64,000 bases of DNA, taken from Aulostomus chinensis (lineage: Eukaryota; Chordata; Actinopteri; Syngnathiformes; Aulostomidae). Positions 35,900 to 47,300 of the stretch are shown here, in pieces. The stretch spans positions 14,644,305-14,708,304 of the forward strand of contig JBBMOA010000019.1 of NCBI GenBank assembly GCA_037954235.1, written 5' to 3'. How positions within the stretch are numbered: the stretch's first letter is position 1; each line of letters begins with the position of its first letter. The translations under genes were made by a program, and so were the position numbers. The notes under the pieces are model-generated. The model was given only the letters and a program-made list of their open reading frames with translations, was not told the DNA's origin and did no database searches.

Positions 35900-37149
35900 A
35901 GTGAAAATCATCTCTGAGACCACGAGGGACTGAAAAACAGAAGGACCTTGGCTCAAAGTGAGCCTCTAGTAGTATGTTTTGAATTGACTGGCTAGATTCC
36001 ATTAAGCTCCTGCAGCTGGAAGGGATTGTTTCTAGCGACACCTGTCACACCCCCTCTCAAACATAAGAGGGCGCCATTGGGCCTTTAAAGCTCAGAGGAT
36101 GGAAGGTCCTCCGGGTTCATATATATCTCTCACTACTGTGTGTCACTCATGATATTTAGTGATTCCTGTCACCTTCGGTGATGCTGTCATCTGCATTTCT
36201 CTGCTCTTTATTAGACTTAGTTGTCAAAGTCGGCCCACAAGAGAACAAATTTCTTGTTTCATGGAATTTAGGACACCAAACTAATCAGAATTTCCATGTA
36301 CCGTTTGTGTTTGGGCATTGATTTCTATTTGTGCTTATTTTGGACAATCATCAGTCAAACCCCTATGAAATCCATCTCAAACTTCACGTCCCGACGGGGA
36401 AACTTAACCGTATCTTACATCATTTCAGCACATAGTTTTGTTTTGTTTTTTTTGTTTTTTTGGAAGATGAGAGGACACGTTTGCGCTGTCTGTGGGAGTT
36501 GATGACTATCCAGAGCTGCCATGGGACTGGATTTTTTTTCTTTTCTGTATCATGAAAGCCACAGGAACCCAACACCTGTATGATAAAGTGTTTACAACGT
36601 AAACAAACCCAGGTTGGAGACAAGTGCTACGGTTTGAAGGACTGGATGAAAACAAAAACATTTGAAGAGGAACCTGACGATTAGTAATAGACTGTAATTT
36701 GACCACAAAAGCCAATCTGTGTTGTTTGTGTCTCAAGTTAGTCTTTGGCTTAAATATCCAGGAAGCAATATATTTTCTATCATAGGAATTGTCTTTGTTC
36801 ATATCTTTGCTGACAAAATGTTCTTCTTGTAACATAGGACATCTTTGCCAAATTAATGCATTGTTTGTTTGTAGGAGAAAAAGACACGGTTGTATTGACA
36901 GATACAGTATGTACATAATCTTATAGTTTGTTTGGTTTTTTTTTCATTTTTGTTTAACAGTACTATTATTGTAATTTATTTTGGGGTACTGGGGGAGAAA
37001 AGGATTTTGTTTTTCTATGTTCAGTTGAAAAAAAAAGTGGTAGGTGTTAGCCTTGACTTCAAGTCTTGCAGTAAATAAGCAGGATTTAGCCTTGATCTTA
37101 TAGAAGCTACTCATGTTTTCTGTCCAGCCTATCAAAATTCATTTAGATA

Positions 37150-37885
37150 TTAAAGCGATACATCACTACTACGTTTTTTGCCTTTCAAATACTCACAGAT
37201 CTGGAGCTCACGGAGATGTGCTTTTTTTCCACCTTCATCACTTCTTTGTGACTCCAGAATGCAGAAAGAACCAGCCACATATATTTCACATGAAGCTAAT
37301 GGAGACCGACTCCTAACAGCAGCTAGGATCGCAAATGATGATTGCAATTGAGCTCAGAAAAAGAGGAAAATAAATAATGTAAATAACTGTAAATTCAATG
37401 AAGTAAGGAAGGCTGCACGGTGGTGCAGTGGTCAGCACTGTGGCCTCACCGCAAGAAGGTTCCAGGTTCAAGTCCCGGCTCCAGCACAGGATCTTTCTGT
37501 GTGAGTCTCCATGTTCTCCTGTTCCTGTGTGGGTTCTCTCTGGTACTCCAGCTTCCTCCCACAGTCCAAAGACATCAAGAGGGGACGAGGCTGATTGATA
37601 CTCTAAATTGACTGTAGGTGTGACTGTGAGTGTGAATGGTTGTCTGTCTCTATGTGTTGGTCCTGTGATAGACTGGTGACCTGTCCAGGGTGAACCCTGC
37701 CTCTCGTTCGAAAGTTGCTGGATAGGCTCCACCACCCCCCCCCCCCGCAACCCTTAACAGGATAAGAGATATAGCAGATGGATGGCTGCAATGGAGTAAT
37801 GAAAAATCTTATGTGCTCAAAACATTTATTTTTGAGAACTTGGAAGGCAAAATACAGTTTGTGAGTGAAGTATCGCTTTAAGACA
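37150..37885. mobile_element. Foldback/MITE-like element, copy 4, in the bcr 3'UTR
   Basis: The left end TTAAAGCGATACaTCAC is inverted at the right end as GTGAaGTATCGCTTTAA. Inside are ccagaatgcagaaagaacca and gcctttcaaatactcac, with the inverse ggaaggcaaaatac at the right. A SINE (about 37409-37790) sits in the middle. Confidence 0.7.
37409..37790 (+). mobile_element. tRNA-derived SINE (head 1, tail 1)
   Basis: A-box-like tggtgcagtgg, B-box-like ggttcaagtcc, tail gactggtgacctgtccaggg and ggataggctccacc, a C-run, then (GGAT)n. A possible imperfect 10-bp duplication, GAaGGCTGCA versus GAtGGCTGCA, flanks it. Confidence 0.8.
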
Positions 37886-40254
37886 GTAACAGTTTTAGAC
37901 TGTATGCTGCTGTGAAAAAGGCACAAGCTCTTTATAGCTGCTGGATGTCCCCTCAACAGTCTGTCCCACATCGCCTGTCTGGTGGAGACACTGTGCAATG
38001 TCATAAAACAGCACAGACACACAGACACACACGTATGACATTGTTCTTATTGCACCATTTACGTGGCTGCAGGAGAGCACACGTGCAACGGTAAATCTAC
38101 TGTATTCAAGTGACCTGAGCACTCAGCATTTCTGTTCATTCCAAAAAAACAAGCAAAAAAAAACCTTGCTTCTTCTCACGAAGGAATATGTTGTTTTCCT
38201 TTCCCTTAATGCACACGGCAACTTGGCCTGGTAATTCTTTGTTCCACGTAGCCTCAAGTTAGTGAGAAACTCTTTACTTTGTCAGCTTTAAAATGACATA
38301 TTTCTGCATCCCTGATTTAACATGCAGGCATGTTTATTTCTTTGGGGTTTTTTTTGGAAGTTTGTTTCTTGCTGTCTTTATTTTTTTGTAAAATATAGGT
38401 TTGAGGATCTAGATTACATGATTATAATATGTCCCTTTCTTGGCCAAGTTATGAGGCGGAACATCGTGAGTGTTTGGGAGGAAGCTGATGCTCGTATGTG
38501 CCCAGGTAGCGAGGGAGTCTGGTCATATCTGGTAATGACGCAGGAAGTGAAACTCATAACACATTATTTCCTTTTTATCTTTCGTAAGGTTCAGGTGAAA
38601 TCTCTTTCATTTCATTTCTTTGAATTAAATGTATTAATACATTTGCACATTATTTAGTGCTTGCAAGAAGAAGAAAAAAAAACAAACTTCATTGATATTT
38701 GCATTGCCTGGTGTCAACTTTAGGCTTTCGATGAAAGAATAAATCACAGTACTGTCAGAATTTAATTCAGCAAACTACCTTCTGTCACACTTTTTTTTTA
38801 TGTTACTTGTTTACTACCACTATTTTTTGCCTACTGTAGCATGCACACATCTATAAATTAGGATGTGAGACAGAGAATGCACAGACTCCACTCACTCATT
38901 CGTTCATTCATTCATTTCTCCATCACCCTTTTACAACTAAGTCCTGATTGCCTACACGACTCGACCCTATTGTGCCTCAACACAGCTTTTGTTTAGCGCC
39001 TGTGGTATTCTGTAATGGAAACGTTCAGTCTCCTGTTGCCTTTTGCTGAAGACAGCCACACATCTTCATCATCTCTTCTTAACTAAACTAAGACAGGACC
39101 TTAAACTTAAGCACGGTCTTAGCTCATAAACTGTACATGCCCTTTCTTGACTTGCCACCTTCATCCTACTGAGATGCTGTAAATCAAACTGTGTAAAATA
39201 ATACCATTTTTTCTTGCCCATGTCCTTATTTCAACTTTAAAATTTTAGCTCCTTTCATGCCTTTTTTTTTTTGGTATTTATTTATGTTTGTTCTAGTTTG
39301 GTGAAGGAAGTTCGACTAGATCTATTTATTTATAATGTAATATCAAAGGCTTGTGTGGTCTGTTTGGCAGGTTTGTCTCTATTTTGTCCCAGAACCACCG
39401 TGTGCAAGCTTCTGGACATCATTAGCTCATATCCTGGTCGTTCTTTGTGTCGTACAACAGACTGGCCACTGTGATTGTTCAGCAATCTGATTTCCTGAGA
39501 TGGAATAATAGGTCCGTTTAGAAGGTTCTATGAGTTACTAAAAAAAAACTTCCCTTACTTTTCCATAAAAGTTGTATAATATGTATGATACTAGAGAGAA
39601 AATAATTTGGTTTCTGTTTAATTTATTGTGGCATCCACTGATATTTGATCATTAGGGATATCGATCCGGCCGGTGCCCCTCTAGTCTCTTTGAAAAGCCC
39701 AAACTGTCAGTTCTGTGGTAGAGGAAGAGGAGTCGTCCACATTGTTCTTGGTCTGTCAATTGTCAGTGTAACTGCATGTACCCTCCATAAGACAGTTCCC
39801 TCCATAATCGCTATGTTCTGTACATGAGAAAAAGAAATGGAAACGTTCCCGTGTTCCGTGGAACAGGCGGAAGATGGAACGTAATTCTCGCAAATGAAAA
39901 GTATCTCTTCGTTTACTGTCTATGACCCTACTAATTGTCACAATTCCATGTTAATACTTTTCTACTTTTTCAAAGTGACACTCCGCTGCGCCTTCTCTGA
40001 CATCACTCTCACATTCAGTTTGAGAAAATGCTGGTTTTGTTTTATTGACCCTCAAAAGCTGAGGTGAGACTTGCTGGCTAACCAATAACTTTGTTTTTTG
40101 TTTTTTTTTTTGTTTTTTTAGTAGTCCTCAATTTTTCGACTCTTGTTCCTGTTCTTTACTCAGTGTTCTGCTTGTAGAACTGTAAAAAGGAATACTGTAT
40201 GAGGGCGAACATGTTTGGAAGGCATTTGCAGCCTGTTTGTACACAAAAATGTTA

Positions 40255-40260
40255 AATAAA
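40255..40260 (+). terminator. bcr: Probable bcr polyadenylation signal
   Basis: A canonical AATAAA hexamer lies about 4.35 kb after the bcr stop. The next 20-30 bases are A/T-rich, and a TG-containing stretch follows. Confidence 0.5.
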
Positions 40261-40280
40261 ATCTGTATCTACATAAAAAA

Positions 40281-43200
40281 GAATTTTGATTGTGCTTTCT
40301 ACTGGAAGCCTCGTGTTCACAGGTGAAAACTGCACCACGCAAGCTCAGTATTTATTCTGACAAACCTTTCGTTGTTTCTAATGAACGCGGTGACGCAAAC
40401 GGCTTCAAATTTGAGTTTTCAAAGGGCGTTTCATTGCAGTTTGGTCGACTGCGCCACATTTTCTTCTTCTTATTGTTTGAATCATGTGTAACAGAGCTGA
40501 GCGACCCCACGAATTAATTCACCATTTAGCAGTTACAGAAGACAAAGACTTATGTTTCATCTTAGTTTTTCTCGTATTTTATATAAATACTGTTGACCAA
40601 AAAAAAAAGAAAATTTCCTACACGCAGCATTTTCTTTCGTCCATCGGCTCCCAAGTAATGTGATCGAGGGAGCCTAAGTAAGAGATTAGTTATTGACCAG
40701 AAATAATGGTTCAACTTCTTTTCATTTCATTTAATGCATCCTATACTTAATGTACATCATTTACCTCTATTTTATTTCTTATGCAGCAAAATGCAGCGTA
40801 TTCTTTTTCTATAGCCTCCACATTGTATGAACGAGGAACACAGGACACGCTTCTATTCTATTTAATTTTTTTTACCGTCTGTTATTTTAAATCTATATAT
40901 TCGGGCGAAGTTTTAATATCATTTACCAGTAGAGCAAAAAAACACAACAACAAAAAAACCTACCTGTATTTTCTTTTTTTAATAGCTTGCAAATTAAAGG
41001 AACATAAAACCAGAACCAGATAACAGACAGGAAATATAGGACACACTTTCTTGTTTTATTATACTGCATGTAATATTCTAAATAATTATTTTAGTGTTCA
41101 TTTTTTTAATCTCTTTTCATTAAAAAAAATCAAATTTTCTTTTTACACATACTACAAAACGCTAATTTCCTTTTCCCCATAGTTTCCAGGTCATGTGACC
41201 TGAGGACTCCACATCAGTTCTGGTCCTGCAGGTGGTTGCTGAGCCTGTGCAGCTGTTGCTACTCAGCCGGTGACGTTGCTACCCCGGGGGCAAGGTTCAA
41301 GTGTCAGCTCGTTACCATAGGAACGACAGGTGTGAGAGCAATCCACTGGACTGAATAACGAGTTCAACCCAGCTGGTCTGACCCACCTCAGACATGATGG
41401 GAACCTGAGGCAGAGAGGAGAACAGATCCAGAGCTGTGGGTGCGTAAGAACCACTTAGCTTATGTTCAGGGTCTCTCAAGTGTTTGCTGCCACACAGACA
41501 TGAATCACTCGGTGAAGCTTTATTATTTTAACGCCGTCATGCTCTGCTGATGACATCAATTTAAATTTATATGCCATTTTGTGAGCAGTTGGTTTTTAAA
41601 AGTGAATCATCTTGTCAATTTTAGTAACGGTATTTGGAAAATTAATTGAACTGATTCAGCCATGTCTTCTGAAGTGTGTCAGGCCCTAAAATTCCCTCTG
41701 CCAGACAGATGAATCATGACCCAGCCTGGAAAAGCTTGATGACTTACAATGAAGTTTTCTGTGTATATTTTTTTTTTTAAACAAAAAAAAAAGAGGGTAA
41801 ATCCCATGTGTTTGTTGAATGACATCACAATGATTTTATGGAAATTTTAGCGTGGAATGAATTATAATGAGTCATTTTCCCTGCTTTTAACAGTAGTCAC
41901 ACATCCCTCTTGTCCATGACAAGAAATGTCAAAACAAATTGTTCGTTTTGTTTCACTTTAATGAATACCGATATTAATATTTAGTGCAAATTTACATGAC
42001 TAATAACTTCTTCATTGCTTTTCCTAGGTGGGAGCACTGAAGAATGGGAGGGGGAGGAGGAGATGTTGCTTTACAACATGCGCCAGGAGGAGTAGAAGAT
42101 AACTTTGTGAATTTCTTATCCTAAATACTTCGTTCAAATTGATAGTGAAGATGTTGCAATGAGCAAAAAACACAATGTATTACATTCAAACGTGTTCACC
42201 ATCATGAAGTAGAAGACTTGTAAATCAAAACACACACACACACACTCACAAACACTTCAAAAAACACTAGCTGGACAGGAAGAGGAATTGTGTTTTCGTC
42301 TTAGAGTGTGATGCTATACTGACCTCTAGCGGCTAGGATTATATTATTTTAATTATACTATATAATTCTATTCTAACTTAAAAATGTATTAATTTTCATG
42401 TTTTACAAAAAGTAGTACCAATCTTGTATCTCCATCATTCTTTGGACACGTTGTGACAAAATAATTAAGGCAGCAGTGCTGGAAAAGTTGCTTTTTATGT
42501 ATTTTGTAAGACACAAAACTACTCGGCACAGAACGGTAGTTCTTGTCTGATGGCGACTAGGGTTTTACTTTACCAGGCCAGGGTTTTTCTTTCTCCGCAC
42601 GATCTTGTTTAAAGTTGAACTGCGAACCCAAAGTTATGTCCTACTTCTACTCAAGTCCGTCCTCCGTGCGTGTGCGTACACGCATTCTTTACCATGAATG
42701 ACGTCCAAACCAGCTGTGGAGCCATGAAATCGCGCACGGCTAAGCGACTCTTGGTGCGACAGCCTGCAGAGAGAAGCCCGTACCTCGCACGGCTCTTGCG
42801 CCGTTACAGACGCTCTTCTCCGTGTGGGTAAAACACGCCAGCGAGTAAATCGCGTGATATCTAGAGAAAAAAAATACACAAACAAAATGGATCCGTGTGG
42901 CGGGGGTGACAGTAATAAACACCAGAGATGATCGTTTTATGTATTTAATGAAGTTGGATGAAAGTGAGTGGTGTGTTGGGTTCGCAGAGGAGGATCGAGG
43001 ACGCAGGAACCTGAGATGTTCCTTTTAGTACGAGTACATGCAGGGTGGTGGTGTTTTTTTTCCATGTCTGATTCGGTGACTTGACCAAACTTGCTGCTGG
43101 CTCCACCCTCCGTTAGTCAGCCCGTCTCACTACGTGTTAGGACTGCTGCCTTTAACTGAACAAGCATCTCGGCGAGAAGAGGAGAAAAAAAGGGGGACTT

Positions 43201-43616
43201 TTACCGCTTCAGTTATCCGCAGGAATAACGCAACTCCACCGCCATCCTGGCTGTCATCTGTCAGCGGCAATCGGAATCTGCTCTCGGATATATCATGTTA
43301 ATGCAGGTTGCACTGTGTTTTCCGGATTAAGTTCTGTATGGAAACTAATGTTATTTGAACCAGCAGATAAGAGGACAGAGAGAGAGGTGGTGGAGGTGGG
43401 TGTCGGGCACAACAGTGTGTGTTCTGGTTTTCAATGCATGGAGCTCGATCCTGTTTTATTTATTAGACATTAGTTAAAAAGTAGATCTGCTGCGTGTTTG
43501 TAAATGTCATTAAAGTTTAAGAGAGATCTTCCAGGTTGGGAATGAACGCTTCATTTGAGTCAGCTTTGCAGTGAAAACCAGGTTGGAACAGAGAAAGTAG
43601 TTCAAATACTGTCACA
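40281..43616. other. Intergenic region and snx18 5' flank
   Basis: AT-rich to about 41.15 kb, a more GC-rich patch at 41160-41460 of unknown nature, then AT-rich again, and a CpG-richer stretch from about 42.65 kb into the probable snx18 5'UTR. A short (CA)n lies near 42231. No coding exon was recognised. Confidence 0.6.
42640..43616 (+). promoter_or_regulatory. Probable snx18 promoter and 5'UTR
   Basis: Base composition becomes CpG-richer (for example around 42660-42840 and 43100-43280) directly upstream of the snx18 ATG. No TATA box or precise start site can be assigned by eye, and a 5'UTR intron cannot be excluded. Confidence 0.35.
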
Positions 43617-44350
43617 ATGGCGTTGAAGGCCAGAGTTCTGTACGACTTCCACTCTGAGAACCCAGGAGAGATCTCCATTGCGGAGAATGAGGTGGTGACT
43701 CTGTTCAGTGAGGAGGAGCTGGAGGGCTGGCTGGAGGGGGAGAACAGCAAAGGACAGGCTGGACTCTTCCCAGCCTCCTATGTGGAGATCATAAGGGACC
43801 ACATCACTCCCAACAATGGCTTTTCCTCTCCCAAGTCTGGGACGCCCACCCATACCTCCCACACCTCCTCTGGCTCCCAGTCTCAGAGAGGGTTCACTAG
43901 CGGTGGAGGAAGCTTCCCCACCAGTCAGGGAAGTGATGACGACTGGGATGATGACTGGGATGACAGCTCCCCGGCAACAGATGCACCCCAGGGTATGGGC
44001 ACTGCACCCCCCTTGTACCCTGTCACCACCTCCCTACCTGGGCGCCGCGGGAGCTCCCAGCAGCCACAGGCGAAGAGCTCAGCCACAGTTGGGAGGAACC
44101 TCAACAGGTTCTCCACTTTCGTCAAGTCTGGAGGGGAGGCCTTCCTGCTGGGGGAGGCGTCCGCTTTTGTGAAGGATGGGGACAGGATCTGCGTGGTGAT
44201 GGGGAAGCACGGTCCCGAGTGGCAGGAAGACCCGTACCCGTTCACGTGCACCATTGACGATCCCACCAAGCAGACTAAATTCAAAGGCATGAAGAGCTAC
44301 ATGTCCTACGGCCTGACCCCGACGCACACCAATGTTCAAGTCAACCGCAG
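43617..44350 (+). CDS. snx18: snx18 exon 1: SH3, acidic linker, start of PX
   Basis: 734 bp, ends phase 2 inside the Arg codon of RRYKH. The donor is cag|gtacaa. Reading on would repeat YKH before an intronic stop at 44442. Confidence 0.94.
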
Positions 44351-47300
44351 GTACAAACACCCCTCTGTCTTCTCTTCATCTCTGTCTGCGGTCTCCATAA
44401 CGGATTCCCTTCTTTGTCACCTGGCTCTCATAGTCCCAAAATAAATGTTTCTGTGGCTTCTCTTGCTGTCAACGTTCCCACAAAATGGTAAAAACAGAGC
44501 TGATGCTGGCCTTTTGCCCTCTGGAATCTCCCCGCTCCTCGCTCAGTCTTCGGCCCTTTTCACTGATTCTTTGTCAGTAGATCTGCCTTTTCAAACAAAC
44601 ATGCACTCCCTTGCATTTCCACTTGGCCCAGTTCTTATCCCAACCTGTTTTTTTTTTCTCCTCCACCCTTCCCTCTTCCCAAATGTTACCCGTATTCCTC
44701 TTCCTTGTTCCCAACAGGTACAAACACTTCGACTGGCTTTATGCTCGGCTGGTGGAACGTTTCCCTGTCATCTCTGTGCCACATCTGCCGGAGAAGCAGG
44801 CCACCGGCCGCTTCGAGGAGGACTTCATCTCCAAGAGAAGGAAAGGTCTGATCTGGTGGATGAACCACATGACCAGCCATCCTGTGCTGGCGCGCTGCGA
44901 TGTCTTCCAACACTTCCTAACATGTGGAGCGGATGAGAAAGCCTGGAAACAAGGCAAGAGGAAGGCAGAGAGGGACGAGCTGGTCGGGGCCAATTTCTTC
45001 CTCACTATCAGGTAGGAGGTCGTTAATGGAAAGGTTTTGGGCGAGTTTGGTGTTAAGCAAAGCCCGTCGAGTACGACAGAGATGACATATTTTTGGGAGG
45101 CCTATCAGGAAGTTAGTATCCTCATTGGTACACTTGACCCAAAATTGATGGGATTTTTACCCTGGATTTTGGACTGTTGCTCAAAATAAGCGTTGATAAA
45201 CAAGGTTTATGGGACATTTTGTTCAGCAAGTTCATCTCCACAAATGAAAACTACTTTTATGGTTTTATGAGCATGAATGCAATCGCTGGAAGTACAAAGC
45301 TGAATCAGAACACTGCGGACGCAGGACTTCAGTATCACCACAACCATCTTTGCGTTTCCTCTGATTTCGGCCTGATGATATTTGTTGATTTCTTCTTCTT
45401 TTTTTTTTTTGACATTTAATATCAGACACATAAACTCCTTAAAATTCAAAAGTGCGTTTTTTATTGACGGAATTTTATTTGGAGGACAGAAAAAATCTCA
45501 TCCAAGTGTAAATTGCTCGCTTTTGTTTCAGGCAATAATTGAATTAATGGAAAGCCATGAAAAGATTAGACGAGGGAATTTATGTTTGGGTTTTTGCCTT
45601 TGCCACACTTTTCCCGGAGATTTTTAAAGGCGTTATGGTGAATGAAGTCACTATCTTTTTTTGGATCACGAGGAAAAGCTGTGACAGGCTGAGAAGGAGG
45701 TGTACCAGAGCAATAAAGCCCAGCTCTTCGTATAATATTCCAGACTTTGCAATCAATATTTTTGAAGATAATATACACAAATACACGGATTATATCGCTT
45801 TGTTTCGGGTGTTACTATTAATTTATTCGCTCTTATAAAATCAGTTCTAGAATTTGTCCTTTAGCAAGGAGCTTTGGTGTATTTTCCTTGTGTCACTCTA
45901 CTGCAATGTGGCTTTCCTCATAGGGAGGGCCTGATAGCGAGATTGAGATAAACCCAGCAGACGAATAATCTGCCCTTGCATGTTTGTGCACAATCTGCAG
46001 TAAAGATGATGTAATACTTGAAAGCTGCAAAATCTTCAATGTCACCTGAAGGACGATAATCTTGTCTCACTGCTGAATCTGTCTGTCCTCCCATCAGCCC
46101 TCCTGCTGTCCCACTGGACCTTCAGGAAGTCGAGAGCAAAATTGAAGGCTTCAAAACCTTTACCAAGAGGATGGATGAGAACATTGTAGTCGTGAACACC
46201 ACCATCAACGAGTTTGCCAGAAAACAGATGGCAGGTTTTAAGAAGGAGTACCAGAAAGTGGGACAGTCCTTCAAACTCCTGGGTCAGGCATTCGAGCTGG
46301 ACCAGCAGGCCTACTCAGGGGGTCTGAACAAGGCCATCGCCTACACAGGCGAGGCTTACGAGGTTATAGGAGAGTATTTCGCTGAGCAGCCACGCCAGGA
46401 CCTGGATCCCATTTCTGATCTGCTAGACCTCTACAGAGGACACTTGGCCAATTTTCCTGACATCATCCATGTGCAGAAAGGTGAGGGGTTTGTTTTGTTG
46501 GGTCTGAATTCAAGACTACAGGCAAACAGCATGAATAAATTTGTCCAGATGATGGCAAGATCTGCCAAATTATCTTCATCATCTTAATGTGATTCTTATA
46601 TTTATTACCACAAACACTTGCAACATGCTTGCAGGAACCTAGCATACCTCTCTCCAGCAGGTCAGAGGTCAAAGGGGACTCTGGGTTAGACACTTTGGCA
46701 AACCATAGAAACAACAGGTTTCTCCGTTTCTATGTTGCAGACTGTGATGTCTCTTAGATTATGAGACTCACAAGTTCACGTTGCTCAATTTATAAAAGAA
46801 GGAACGGCGCTTCTCGACGCCAGCAGGCTTGCAACATCTATTACTGTAATTTTGACAATTTGCAGGCAGACATCCTACAAAGACTCTGAGTGTCTCCGAA
46901 CCAACATGTGTCTTCACTTACTGAATGTCAATGTGGGTCGAAACCTGAAACTCAGTCCAGTCCATTGTTTTACTCTGGGTACTACAGAAAAACACACACA
47001 CATGTACAAAGGACTTGCAGGGGAGTTAGCTTGTTAGTTCCCTACAGGTTGGGAGGAGGGAGTCGCTCCTGGCACGCAAATTCCTGACGTCTGCCAAACC
47101 TAGAGGCACAGTTTCTATAGTCCGCTGAGCTCTGTTCTCTAGATACAATCACAGTTCCCAACTATGGAAACACTGCCTGAATGCCAACAGTCTCTGTCAC
47201 TGACAGGTTTTCACCTACTTTCTCAAAGACAAATGACACATTGTTTTGTATCCCCCAAAGAGCTCAAACCTCCAACATTTGTCTGCTTCACTGAAAGTTA

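Larger units (their letters stand above)
35900..40280 (+). other. bcr: bcr 3'UTR (inferred)
   Basis: No coding exon is recognisable. The best poly(A) signal is AATAAA at 40255-40260, followed by a short A/T tract. Other AATAAA words (near 37372 and 38740) could give shorter forms. The stretch holds a foldback-element copy and a SINE (37150-37885), T-rich tracts and no other obvious structure. The end is inferred and would need RNA evidence. Confidence 0.55.

Noticed and set aside
43816..44172. 118-aa frame overlapping snx18 exon 1
   Set aside because: A shadow of the GC-rich linker coding sequence, without independent support.
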